Assembly (NCBI RefSeq): GCF_011682045.1
Contig: NZ_VVIW01000015.1
Span: 32,988 to 96,987, forward strand
Direction of reading: 5' to 3'
DNA length: 64,000 nucleotides
Source: Massilia aquatica
GTDB lineage: Bacteria; Pseudomonadota; Gammaproteobacteria; Burkholderiales; Burkholderiaceae_D
Positions within the stretch are counted from its first letter, which is position 1, and the number at the start of each line of letters is the position of its first letter. The translations under genes and the position numbers were made by a program. Below, in pieces: positions 26,102 to 33,961 of this stretch. The notes under the pieces are model-generated. The model was not told the origin of the DNA. It saw nothing but the letters and a program-made list of their open reading frames with translations, and searched no databases.

Positions 26102-26494
26102 TTAATAGGGCCCGCGATAGCTGTCCAGCCAGGTCCAGTCGCCGCTATGGCAGCTCGCCGCGCAATTTCGCAGGAAATCGTTGATCACCATCCTGCAGTT
26201 GTAGCGGCCCTCGCTGTCGCGCGCGGTGGTCAGCTCGCACACCACATCCAGATTGATCGAGGCGGGTATGCAAATCGATACCTTGCAGCGCTGCGGATCT
26301 TTGTGCGCGTCGCGCAGGTTGGCCAGCGGGTCGCCTCCGGCCACGTTGCGGATCAGGCCGGGAGGGGCGCACATCGGCCGCTGAGCGCCAAATGCCGGCT
26401 CCGTACGCCCAATGGTCGCCGGTCCGGCGCTTGCCCGTGAAGCGCCGGGCGCCATCAACACCAGCATCACGCCAAGCGCGAGTTTGTTCTTCAT
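26102..26494 (-). CDS. Small secreted Cys-rich protein of unknown function
   Basis: A 130-aa protein with a signal peptide (MKNKLALGVMLVLMAPGASRASA, about residues 1-23) and seven Cys in the mature part (PMCAPP, RCKVSICIP, VVCEL, NCRM, NCAASC), so disulfide bonding in the periplasm or outside is likely. The ATG at 26494 has AGGGA 6 bases upstream; a longer frame to 26545 has no such site. No domain is recognised. A LexA-type box (26603-26622) lies 109 bases upstream and could control it. Confidence 0.7.
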   Translation of the reverse strand: MKNKLALGVMLVLMAPGASRASAGPATIGRTEPAFGAQRPMCAPPGLIRNVAGGDPLANLRDAHKDPQRCKVSICIPASINLDVVCELTTARDSEGRYNCRMVINDFLRNCAASCHSGDWTWLDSYRGPY

Positions 26495-26602
26495 AGCATC
26501 CCTGTCAAAATTGTTGAGCTCGAGACACAAGCGAAATGGACGCACGCCGGCGGCCAGGCCCTGTGGGTGGGAGCTGGAATTGGATGTAACCGGGAGTTAA
26601 TA

Positions 26603-26622
26603 TACTGTATGAATGTACAGTA
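26603..26622. promoter_or_regulatory. LexA (SOS) box
   Basis: TACTGTATGAATGTACAGTA contains the LexA core CTGT-N8-ACAG with matching flanks (TA on both sides) and 7-base inverted arms. It sits in the 245-bp gap between the Cys-rich secreted protein (minus, 109 bases away) and the coiled-coil gene. No plus-strand gene starts within 1 kb that would explain it, so its target is either the secreted protein or a gene lost from the right side. Confidence 0.7.
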
Positions 26623-26739
26623 GTAAACTGGAAAAAACATGAGGGCGGCGGGTCAGGGGCGAAGTGCTACCTGAGACGATATGGTGTAGACCAGGCTGCC
26701 AGTGTGAAGATCGGAGCGGAGCGAATCGGGCGGCGGGTG

Positions 26740-27121
26740 TCAGTGGCGTTCGTCAGGCGTGTGCGAAGTCGAGCTGGCGGGGGAATCGCCTGGCATTGAG
26801 TGTGGAGCTGTCGGGATCGTAATCACGATCAGCGGCATCGCCGACGGGGCCTTTGGCGGCACCTTATTGAAAAGAAATGTCATGATAGCGAGTCCAATCG
26901 TCCCGAGTAACAGGACGATGCCGACAAGCCATTTGAGGGTGTCGGCCTGCGATTTGTGCAATGACGCCTCGAACCGCGCAAACTGCGCGTCCATATTGGT
27001 TTTTAGCGACGAGAGGCCGCTTTCAAGGGTGAGTTCGATCGAAGCGAGCCTGCCGTCGACTTTCGTCTCGAGCACTTTCAGCTTTGCATCGACTTCTTCT
27101 CGGCTTGGGCTTTGTCATCAT
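26740..27121 (-). pseudogene. Coiled-coil single-TM protein with an apparent N-terminal frameshift
   Basis: From a GTG at 27075 the frame encodes 111 aa: a coiled coil (VDGRLASIELTLESGLSS, then MDAQFARFEASLHKSQADTLKWL), one TM helix (VGIVLLLGTIGLAIMTFLF) and a Pro/Ser-rich tail. Upstream in the same frame the sequence still reads PSREEVDAKLKVLETKV, typical of this membrane-anchored coiled-coil family, but no ATG is in frame. An ATG at 27121 with an AAGG ribosome-binding site is one base out of register; removing one C from the CCC at 27107-27109 would give MMTKPSREEVDAK. Either a real frameshift, a sequencing error, or use of the internal GTG. Confidence 0.65.
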
Positions 27122-27202
27122 GCGACCTTCAGTCGCGCCGTGGCGATTGCCAGCCGGGGCGCGCAATGACTCCGCGATTGGCTGCGTGAACGCTGTCGAA
27201 TC

Positions 27203-27290
27203 TGGTGCGTGGTCCAGGAATCGAACCTGGTTATCAGTCATTCGGCCTGAGACCTTCCCGACTGGGCTTTACCGGATAAGCGAACCGCGC
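27203..27290 (-). tRNA. tRNA-like gene with an enlarged anticodon arm (possible pseudo-tRNA)
   Basis: The minus strand folds as a cloverleaf with encoded CCA: acceptor GCGCGGT/ACCACGC (one C-A mismatch), D stem GCTT/AAGC, anticodon stem CAGTC/GACTG, variable loop ATAA, T stem CCAGG/CCTGG with loop TTCGATT. The anticodon loop is 20 bases instead of 7 and can form an extra stem GGTC/GGCC with a TCA tip. No U33 is present, so normal decoding is unlikely and I assign no amino acid. A promoter-like pair (27297-27318) lies directly upstream. Confidence 0.6.
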
Positions 27291-27296
27291 ACTTTC

Positions 27297-27324
27297 ATCA
27301 TAGTCAGAAAATTCAAAAATGCAA
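27297..27324 (-). promoter_or_regulatory. Promoter candidate for the tRNA-like gene
   Basis: On the minus strand TTGCAT, a 16-base spacer and TATGAT form a good sigma-70 pair whose start site would fall at the 5' end of the tRNA-like sequence. A separate TTGACA lies further upstream. Confidence 0.45.
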
Positions 27325-27353
27325 TTAAAATTTACGTTTGTCAATAAACTGAT

Positions 27354-27566
27354 TCAATCGTACACATAGGGCTTGACCGGCAGCGCATTCTCGCGCTGCT
27401 TGTCGAGCTCATCGAGATCGACGCGCTGATCCCACCAGATATCCCAGCCGCGCCGGCGCTCCTGTTCCACTTCCGGATGGCGCGCCAGGAAGTCATGGAT
27501 GAATCGATCGAATTCGGACACGTAGCCCCTGCCCGCAGGACGGTATTTCTCGCTGTGCTTCATCAT
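27354..27566 (-). CDS. DUF3460 family protein
   Basis: A 70-aa protein of a family conserved in Burkholderiales with unknown function. The pattern YVSEFDRFIHDFLARHPEVEQERRRG followed by WWDQ matches the family (ExxRFxxxFLxxxPxVxxxQxxGRxxWWDK). GGAGG lies 4-5 bases before the ATG at 27566; a second ATG follows immediately at 27563. It is soluble and acidic-basic mixed, with no signal peptide. Its upstream region is shared with the divergent 142-aa gene. Confidence 0.85.
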   Translation of the reverse strand: MMKHSEKYRPAGRGYVSEFDRFIHDFLARHPEVEQERRRGWDIWWDQRVDLDELDKQRENALPVKPYVYD

Positions 27567-27688
27567 CAGTCCTCCGGTTAACGCTACTATGACCACCCAT
27601 GCGCGCAATGGTTCCACGCTGGTTCCATGTACGCGCGGCTGAAAATGCCGTACGATACGCGCCGTTATCGCTTAACTGTCAGGACGCA

Positions 27689-28117
27689 ATGAACTCAGAA
27701 ACATCCGGCCCAGCGCCAGCGCCGGCGCCGCGCTTTCGCCCCCGTCCCTGGACCGCCCTGGAAACCGCGCAAGACGTCGAGCTGTGGATCGACGAGCACA
27801 ACCAGAGCCTGACCGAACACATCGCCCCGCACGAAACCGGCTACGGCGTCTGCTTCACCCTGGCCGTGGGCGGCAATATCTATATGCAGACCAGCGCTGA
27901 CGCCGTCATCCTCGATGTCGACGACGATGCCGCGTGGATCGCGCCGCTGATCATGGCCGCCACCGGCGTCGAGGCGCCGCAGGGCCAGCTATGGATCCTG
28001 CCGGACGACAAACTGGTCCAGCTCATCATTGGCCTGTCGACCCTGGTTGAGAGCACCACCCTGGTGGTCGGACACAATTTTGGCGGACGCCACCGTAAGG
28101 CGAGCTATTCGCGCTAA
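27689..28117 (+). CDS. Conserved protein of unknown function
   Basis: A 142-aa soluble protein with a Pro-rich N-terminus (about residues 5-20) and a compact alpha/beta domain. Visible landmarks are ETGYGVCFTLAVGGNIYMQT and QLWILPDDKLVQLIIGLSTLVES. AGGA precedes the ATG at 27689. I recognise no family. It is followed after 33 bases by the cystine-type binding protein gene but has no obvious link to transport. Confidence 0.7.
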   Translation: MNSETSGPAPAPAPRFRPRPWTALETAQDVELWIDEHNQSLTEHIAPHETGYGVCFTLAVGGNIYMQTSADAVILDVDDDAAWIAPLIMAATGVEAPQGQLWILPDDKLVQLIIGLSTLVESTTLVVGHNFGGRHRKASYSR

Positions 28118-28150
28118 ACTGTTTTTCTTTTCCATAACATTGCCGCTTCC

Positions 28151-28957
28151 ATGCCCATTCGCTCCCGCCGCTTTGCCTTGACCCTGATCCTCGGACTGAT
28201 TGGCGCCGCCCTGGCCATGCCGGCTGGCGCTGCCGACCTGCTCGCCACCGTCAAGGCGCGCGGCACCTTGAAGATCGCCATGGAAGGCACTTATCCGCCC
28301 TTCAATTTCAAGGACTTGAAGGCCAACCAGCTGGCCGGCTACGATGTCGATGTCGCCACCTTGCTGGCGGCGCGCATGGGCCTCAAGCCCGAGTTCGTCA
28401 CGACCGAGTGGAGCGCCATCCTGGCCGGTCTGGCCGCCGGCAAGTTCGATGTGGTGATCAGCCAGGTCGGCATCAATCCCAAGCGCGAGCAAACCTTCGA
28501 TTTTTCCGAGCCGTACACCTATTCCAACCCGCAACTGATCGTGCGCAAGAACGAAAAGGCGACCTACGCCGGCCTGGCCGAACTCAAGGGCAAGAAACTG
28601 GGCGTGGGGCAGGGCAGCGTGTACGAACAGCAGGCCAAGGCCGTGCCCGGCATCGAGGTGCGCAGCTACCCCGCCGCGCCGGAAGCGCTGCAGGACCTGG
28701 CGTTCGGCCGCATCGACGCCGCCCTCAACGACAGCCTGATGGTGGCTTACCTGTTAAATCATTCCAAGCTGCCGATCCAGGCCGGCGCGCGCGTCGGCAA
28801 TGTCGAGCGCATGGGCATTCCTCTCCGCAAAGGCAACCCGCAGCTCAAGGCCGCCTTGAACCGCGCGCTGGCCGAAGCCCAGGCCGACGGCAGCCTGAAA
28901 AAGATCTCGGTCAAGTGGTTCGGCAGCGACGTCAGCCGCCCGGCCGCACAGCCCTGA
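28151..28957 (+). CDS. Polar amino acid/cystine ABC transporter substrate-binding protein
   Basis: A 268-aa periplasmic binding protein of family 3 (SBP_bac_3). A signal peptide (about residues 1-27, ending in AGAA) precedes the typical opening VKARGTLKIAMEGTYPPFNF. Family motifs AGYDVDVATLLAARMG, FDVVISQVGINPKREQTFDFSEPY and the C-terminal ISVKWFG are present; the layout is closest to cystine-binding FliY/TcyJ types. It is followed after 15 bases by a permease gene, forming a transporter pair. Substrate (cystine against other polar amino acids) is inferred from pattern only. Confidence 0.88.
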   Translation: MPIRSRRFALTLILGLIGAALAMPAGAADLLATVKARGTLKIAMEGTYPPFNFKDLKANQLAGYDVDVATLLAARMGLKPEFVTTEWSAILAGLAAGKFDVVISQVGINPKREQTFDFSEPYTYSNPQLIVRKNEKATYAGLAELKGKKLGVGQGSVYEQQAKAVPGIEVRSYPAAPEALQDLAFGRIDAALNDSLMVAYLLNHSKLPIQAGARVGNVERMGIPLRKGNPQLKAALNRALAEAQADGSLKKISVKWFGSDVSRPAAQP

Positions 28958-28972
28958 TCCGGGGCGCTGCCG

Positions 28973-29638
28973 ATGGATTGGGCGGGACTGGCCGAACTGC
29001 TGCGCGATGCCGCGCCGTCGATGCTCAAGGGCACCGGCTACACGGTACTGTTTGCGCTGGCCTCGATGCTCGGCGGCCTGTTGCTGGGCTTTCCCACGGC
29101 GCTGATGCGCCTGTCGCGCTGGAAACTGGTGCGCGCCCCGGCCGAACTGTACGTCAGCGCCATGCGCGGCACGCCGCTGCTGGTGCAGTTGTACGTGATC
29201 TATTACTGGCTGCCCAGCATCGGCATTGACTTCCCGCCGGTGGTGGCGGGCGTGCTGGCGCTCTCGCTCAATGCCGGCGCGTTCCTGTCCGAGAGCATCC
29301 GCGGTGCCGTGCTCGGCGTGAGCCAGGGCCAGTGGCGCGCCAGCTTCAGCCTCGGCCTCGGTTACTGGCCGACCCTGTATCACGTGGTGCTGCCGCAAGC
29401 CTTGCGCGTGGCCGTGCCGTCGATGAGCAACACCTTGATCAGCCTGATCAAGGATACCTCGCTGGTCTCGGTCGTCACCATTAGCGAGCTCATGCTTGCG
29501 ACCAAGGAAGCGGTCGCCGGCAGCGCCAATCCCTTGCCGCTGTATATGACAGCGGCCCTGATTTACTGGTGCCTGAGCCTGCTGTTCGAAGCGCTGCAGC
29601 GCCATCTGGAACGGCGCCTGAACCGCGCGCACCGCTAA
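28973..29638 (+). CDS. Polar amino acid/cystine ABC transporter permease
   Basis: A 221-aa inner-membrane permease of the HisMQ type with about five TM helices. The sequence SMLKGTGYTVLFALASM is the usual start, MRGTPLLVQLYVIYYWLP the conserved periplasmic-side block, and SIRGAVLGVSQGQWRASFSLGLG the EAA loop that contacts the ATPase. TM permeases of this family usually work as homo- or heterodimers. No ATPase gene follows: the next gene is a c-di-GMP protein, so the ATPase must be encoded elsewhere. Confidence 0.9.
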   Translation: MDWAGLAELLRDAAPSMLKGTGYTVLFALASMLGGLLLGFPTALMRLSRWKLVRAPAELYVSAMRGTPLLVQLYVIYYWLPSIGIDFPPVVAGVLALSLNAGAFLSESIRGAVLGVSQGQWRASFSLGLGYWPTLYHVVLPQALRVAVPSMSNTLISLIKDTSLVSVVTISELMLATKEAVAGSANPLPLYMTAALIYWCLSLLFEALQRHLERRLNRAHR

Positions 29639-29818
29639 CGTTTCCAGCGCCCCGCGCGAATCTGCGGCGCGATCGCGGCTGTCGCTCGACATCGCGCTCG
29701 ACATCGCGCCTTTGCCCATGCTAGTCTAGTCGACAGTGCTTCCACTCTCCGTTGTGCGCTGCTTGCGTGCCGCTGCGTGGCAGCTGTCCGCTGGCGTGTG
29801 CAATGTGTGCGAGGTGAG

Positions 29819-32071
29819 ATGGACAACGATCACGATCCGGCGGCACAAAGCAACTCCCCGCTAGCGCGCGCCCGCCGCGCCGACCATGCCTTGCCCGGCG
29901 GCGCTTTCGCTTTTCACGCCGGCCAGCCTGCGCCCGGTCCCGCCGATGCCGTCAGCGGCGTGCGCGCCGGCGCGCCGGCGCCGGCCCTCGATATCAGCAC
30001 AGGCGTGACCGTCGAGCGCCTGCGTCACGAGCAAGACCTGGCGCGCTCGGGCGACCTGTACCTGCTGGCCCCGGTCGGCTACTTCCTGCTCGCCTTTGAT
30101 ACGACCATGCTGCAGGTCAACCTGGCTGGCGCCACCATGCTCGGGGTGGCGCGCGCCAATCCCGGCCTGCATCATTTCCGCTCGTTCGTGGCAGCCGCCT
30201 TCCTGGCCGATTTCGACGGCTTTTTTGCCCGTTCCCTCAACAGCGGCAAGGGCGAAACCTGCCGCATGCGGCTGCGTACGCCGGACAATGGCGGGCTTGA
30301 TGTCACCCTGCACGGCAGCGCCGACGGCAGCGGCCAGGCCTGCCGCCTGATCGTCGAGCGCGCCGAAGGCCGCCAGGCTGCGCTCGAACGCAGCGAAGAA
30401 CGCTTCCGCCGCATCGTCCACAGCGCCGGTGAAGGCATCTGGGAGATCGACGCGGCCGCCCGCACCACCTTTGTCAACCCGCGCATGGCGCAGATCCTTG
30501 GCTACAGCATCGAAGAGATGCTGGCGCGACCCTTGCTCTCGTTCATGGACGACGCCGGCATGGCCATGCTCGAGCAGTGCATCGCCGAACGCGCCCAGGG
30601 CGTACCGGTGTCCTGCGAATACCGATTCATCGGCAAGGATGGCAGGGAAGTCTGGACCACCATGTCGACCAGCCCCATCCTCGACGCCGACGGCGCCTGC
30701 CTCGGCGTACTGGCGCTGGTCACCGACATCACCGAGCGCAAGCAGTCAACCGAGCTGATCTGGCATCAAGCCAATTACGATACCCTCACCGGCCTGCCCA
30801 ACCGCCACATGTTCATGGACCGGCTCGGGCACGAGACGCGCAAGGCCGATCGCGGCGCCGCCTTCCTGGCGCTGCTGTTCATCGACCTCGACGACTTCAG
30901 GCAAATCAACGGCCGCCTGGGCCATGCGCGCGGCGACCTGATCCTGATCGAGGCCAGCCGCCGCATCGCCAGCTGCGTGCGCTCGAGCGACACCCTGGCG
31001 CGCTTCGGCGGCGACGCGTTTACGGTGATCTTGTCCGGCCTCGACCATATCGGCAGCGTCGAGCGCATCGCCCACGCCATGGTGGCCGCGCTGGCCTTGC
31101 CGTTCGAGGCGGGCGGCGAAAAAGCGTACCTCACGGCCAGCATCGGCATTGCCCTGTATCCGCCGGATGCGCGCGACACCGGCCAGCTGGTCGCGCGCGC
31201 CGACCGCGCCATGCTCGCCGCCAAAGAAGCCGGCGGCCACCAGTTCAGCTATTTCACCCCGAATCTGCAGCAGGCGGCGCAGGCGCGCCAGAGCATTGCC
31301 GACGACTTGCGCGCGGCCATCGCGCTACGCCAGTTCGAGATCGTGTACCAGCCGATCGTGTCGCTCCGGACGGGCGCCGTGCACAAGGCCGAGGCGCTGC
31401 TGCGCTGGCGCCATCCCACCCGTGGATTGCTGGGGCCGGCCGAGTTCATCCCGTTTGCCGAGTCGAACGGGCTGATCGTCGAGATCGGCGACTGGGTGTT
31501 CCGCGAGGTGGCGCAGCAGGTGCGGCGCTGGCAGCACAGCATCGACCCGTCGTTCCAGATCAGCGTCAACAAGTCGCCCGTGCAATTCCGGCGCGATGCC
31601 GACCTGTATTTAAGCTGGCTCGATTACCTCAACGAGCTCGGTTTGCCGCCGCACAGCATTGTCATCGAGATTACCGAAGGGGTGCTGTTCGAAGGGACAA
31701 CCCAGGTCATCGAGCGCCTGCGCCAGTTCCGCGCCATGGGCCTGCAGGTGGCGCTGGACGACTTCGGCACCGGCTATTCCTCGCTGTCGCACCTGAAACG
31801 TTTCGATATCGATTACGTGAAGATCGACCAGTCGTTCGTCGCCACCTTAGAGAACGACGTCGGCGACCTGGCGCTGTGCGAAGCGATCATCGTCATGGCG
31901 CACAAGCTGGGCCTGAAAGTGGTGGCGGAAGGGGTGGAGACCAAGGTGCAGCGCGCGCTGCTGGTCGATGCCGGCTGCGACTACGCGCAGGGCTATGTGT
32001 TTGCCAGGCCGATGCCGGCGCAGGAATTCGAAGCGATGGCGGCAGCCGGCGTGCCGCGCTTGCCGCACTGA
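29819..32071 (+). CDS. PAS-GGDEF-EAL protein with degenerate GGDEF, probable c-di-GMP phosphodiesterase
   Basis: A 750-aa soluble regulator. It has an N-terminal variable region (1-180), a PAS domain (about 185-315, FRRIVHSAGEGIWEIDA), a GGDEF-type domain (about 330-490) and an EAL domain (about 500-745). The cyclase motif reads GGDAF, so the active-site Glu is replaced by Ala and synthesis is unlikely; the domain may bind GTP as a regulator. The EAL domain is intact: EALLRW, NKSPVQF, EITEG, DDFGTGYSS, KIDQSFV and EGVET. It should hydrolyse c-di-GMP under control of a PAS-sensed signal. GAGG precedes the ATG at 29819; an upstream in-frame ATG at 29777 lacks a site. Confidence 0.9.
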   Translation: MDNDHDPAAQSNSPLARARRADHALPGGAFAFHAGQPAPGPADAVSGVRAGAPAPALDISTGVTVERLRHEQDLARSGDLYLLAPVGYFLLAFDTTMLQVNLAGATMLGVARANPGLHHFRSFVAAAFLADFDGFFARSLNSGKGETCRMRLRTPDNGGLDVTLHGSADGSGQACRLIVERAEGRQAALERSEERFRRIVHSAGEGIWEIDAAARTTFVNPRMAQILGYSIEEMLARPLLSFMDDAGMAMLEQCIAERAQGVPVSCEYRFIGKDGREVWTTMSTSPILDADGACLGVLALVTDITERKQSTELIWHQANYDTLTGLPNRHMFMDRLGHETRKADRGAAFLALLFIDLDDFRQINGRLGHARGDLILIEASRRIASCVRSSDTLARFGGDAFTVILSGLDHIGSVERIAHAMVAALALPFEAGGEKAYLTASIGIALYPPDARDTGQLVARADRAMLAAKEAGGHQFSYFTPNLQQAAQARQSIADDLRAAIALRQFEIVYQPIVSLRTGAVHKAEALLRWRHPTRGLLGPAEFIPFAESNGLIVEIGDWVFREVAQQVRRWQHSIDPSFQISVNKSPVQFRRDADLYLSWLDYLNELGLPPHSIVIEITEGVLFEGTTQVIERLRQFRAMGLQVALDDFGTGYSSLSHLKRFDIDYVKIDQSFVATLENDVGDLALCEAIIVMAHKLGLKVVAEGVETKVQRALLVDAGCDYAQGYVFARPMPAQEFEAMAAAGVPRLPH

Positions 32072-32078
32072 CGCTGCG

Positions 32079-32113
32079 CCACTGGTTGCGGCGCCTGCGG
32101 GCGCAACCAGTGG
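32079..32113. terminator. Bidirectional terminator between convergent genes
   Basis: CCACTGGTTGCG and CGCAACCAGTGG form a perfect 12-bp stem with an 11-base loop, placed between the stops of the EAL gene (32071) and the convergent ETF-QO gene (32123). T tracts are absent. Confidence 0.6.
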
Positions 32114-32122
32114 GGGGCAGGC

Positions 32123-33799
32123 TTACATGCCCGGATAGTTCGGACCACCGCCGCCTTCCGGCGTGACCCAGACGATATTCTGGGTCGGATCTTTAATATC
32201 GCAGGTCTTGCAATGCACGCAGTTCTGCGCATTGATCTGCAAACGGTCCTTGCCATCGTCGGTCTTCACATACTCATACACGCCCGCCGGGCAATACCGC
32301 GACTCCGGACCGGCATACTGCGCCAGGTTGACCGACACCGGAATGCTGTCGTTCTTGAGCGTCAGGTGAATCGGCTGGTCTTCCGCATGGTTGGTGTTCG
32401 AAATGAACACCGATGACAGGCGGTCGAAGGTCAGCTTGCCATCCGGCTTCGGATAGGCGATCGGCGCATAATTGGCCGCCGGCTTGAGGCACTCATGGTC
32501 GCCATAATCGCGGTGCAAGGTCCACGGCGCCTTGCCGCGCAAGATCAACTGGTCGATGCCGGTCATGATCGAGCCGAGGTACAGCCCTTTCGACAGCCAC
32601 GGCTTCACATTGCGCGCCACGTGCAATTCCTCGTGCAGCCAGGATTGCTCGAAGGCGGTCGGGAAGGTCGACAATTCATCGTGCTGGCGCTGCTCGCCCA
32701 GCGCCGCGAAGGCCGATTCGGCCGCCAGCATGCCGGTCTTGATCGCCGCGTGGCTGCCCTTGATGCGGCTCATGTTCAGGAAGCCCGCCTCGCAACCGAT
32801 CAGCGCGCCACCCGGGAACACCAGCTTCGGCAAGGCTTGCAGGCCGCCTGCCGTGATCGCGCGCGCGCCGTACGAAATGCGCTTGCCGCCTTCGAAGAAG
32901 GTGCGGATTTCCGGGTGCGTCTTGTAGCGCTGGAATTCTTCGTAGGGCGACAGGTACGGGTTCTCGTACGACAGGCCGATCACATAGCCGACCATGACCT
33001 GATTGTTTTCCATGTGGTACAGGAAAGAACCGCCATACGTATCTGATTTAAGCGGCCAGCCGGTGGTGTGGATCACCAGGCCCGGCTTGTGTTTGGCCGG
33101 ATCGATTTCCCACAGTTCCTTGATGCCGATACTGTACGACTGCGGATCCTTGCCCTTGTTCAAGTCGTACTTGACCATGAGCTGCTTGCCGAGGTGACCG
33201 CGCGAACCTTCGGCGAACAAGGTGTACTTGGCATGGAGTTCCATGCCGAGCTGAAAGGCTGCGGTCGGCTTGCCATGGCGGTCGACGCCCATATTGCCAG
33301 TCGCTACGCCCTTGACCGAGCCGTTCTCGTTGTACAGGATTTCGGCGGCGGGGAAGCCCGGGAAGATTTCCACGCCCAGCGCTTCGGCCTGCTGGCCCAT
33401 CCAGCGCACCACATTGCCCAGCGAAATCACGTAATTACCGTGGTTTTCGAAGCAGGCAGGCACCATGAAGCCCGGCGTCTGATAGGCCTTGCTTTCGGTC
33501 AGGAACAGGATGCGGTCTTCGGTGACGGCGGTATTCAGCGGCGCGCCGAGTTCTTTCCAGTTAGGAATAAGTTCAGTCAATGCGCGCGGGTCCATTACGG
33601 CGCCGGACAGGATATGGGCGCCGATTTCGCCGCCTTTTTCCAGTACGCACACGGAAACTTCCTGGCCCTTGTCGGCCGCCATCTGTTTCAGGCGGATGGC
33701 GGCGGCCAGGCCGGCGGGGCCGCCGCCGACGACGACAACGTCGTACTCCATTGCTTCGCGCGGACCGTATTGTTCGAGGATATTAATAGGCTCTGTCAT
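32123..33799 (-). CDS. Electron transfer flavoprotein-ubiquinone oxidoreductase
   Basis: A 558-aa membrane-associated FAD and 4Fe-4S enzyme that passes electrons from electron transfer flavoprotein (fatty-acid and amino-acid oxidation) to ubiquinone. The FAD-binding motif VVVVGGGPAGLAAAIRL lies at about residue 20. The C-terminal cluster domain has Cys residues in YCPAGVYEY and CVHCKTCDIKDP, matching the four cluster ligands. The middle carries the quinone-site and membrane-surface region typical of the family (GGSFLYHMENNQVMVGYVIGL). Length is normal and no etfA/etfB genes are adjacent. It is divergent from the short-chain dehydrogenase at 33962. Confidence 0.95.
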   Translation of the reverse strand: MTEPINILEQYGPREAMEYDVVVVGGGPAGLAAAIRLKQMAADKGQEVSVCVLEKGGEIGAHILSGAVMDPRALTELIPNWKELGAPLNTAVTEDRILFLTESKAYQTPGFMVPACFENHGNYVISLGNVVRWMGQQAEALGVEIFPGFPAAEILYNENGSVKGVATGNMGVDRHGKPTAAFQLGMELHAKYTLFAEGSRGHLGKQLMVKYDLNKGKDPQSYSIGIKELWEIDPAKHKPGLVIHTTGWPLKSDTYGGSFLYHMENNQVMVGYVIGLSYENPYLSPYEEFQRYKTHPEIRTFFEGGKRISYGARAITAGGLQALPKLVFPGGALIGCEAGFLNMSRIKGSHAAIKTGMLAAESAFAALGEQRQHDELSTFPTAFEQSWLHEELHVARNVKPWLSKGLYLGSIMTGIDQLILRGKAPWTLHRDYGDHECLKPAANYAPIAYPKPDGKLTFDRLSSVFISNTNHAEDQPIHLTLKNDSIPVSVNLAQYAGPESRYCPAGVYEYVKTDDGKDRLQINAQNCVHCKTCDIKDPTQNIVWVTPEGGGGPNYPGM

Positions 33800-33961
33800 G
33801 GTCTCTTCATGGGATAGAAAAATTTAAGCACGAGTGTGCGGCTTTTTGTCGAGGATTGCAAACGTTGCGCCATTTTACGGACAATATTAGACGCTGCCAT
33901 CTAATACTGGCAATTTGTGACATCATTATGCTTTCGCAAGACCACCGCACAGGAGCCGATC

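Noticed and set aside
26639..26674. Short frame starting at ATG just right of the LexA box
   Set aside because: Only 11 codons, no ribosome-binding site and no family; it cannot be supported as the SOS target.
29684..29707. Two tandem copies of GCTCGACATCGC before the EAL gene
   Set aside because: Two 12-base copies in GC-rich DNA with no further context are too little to call a functional repeat.
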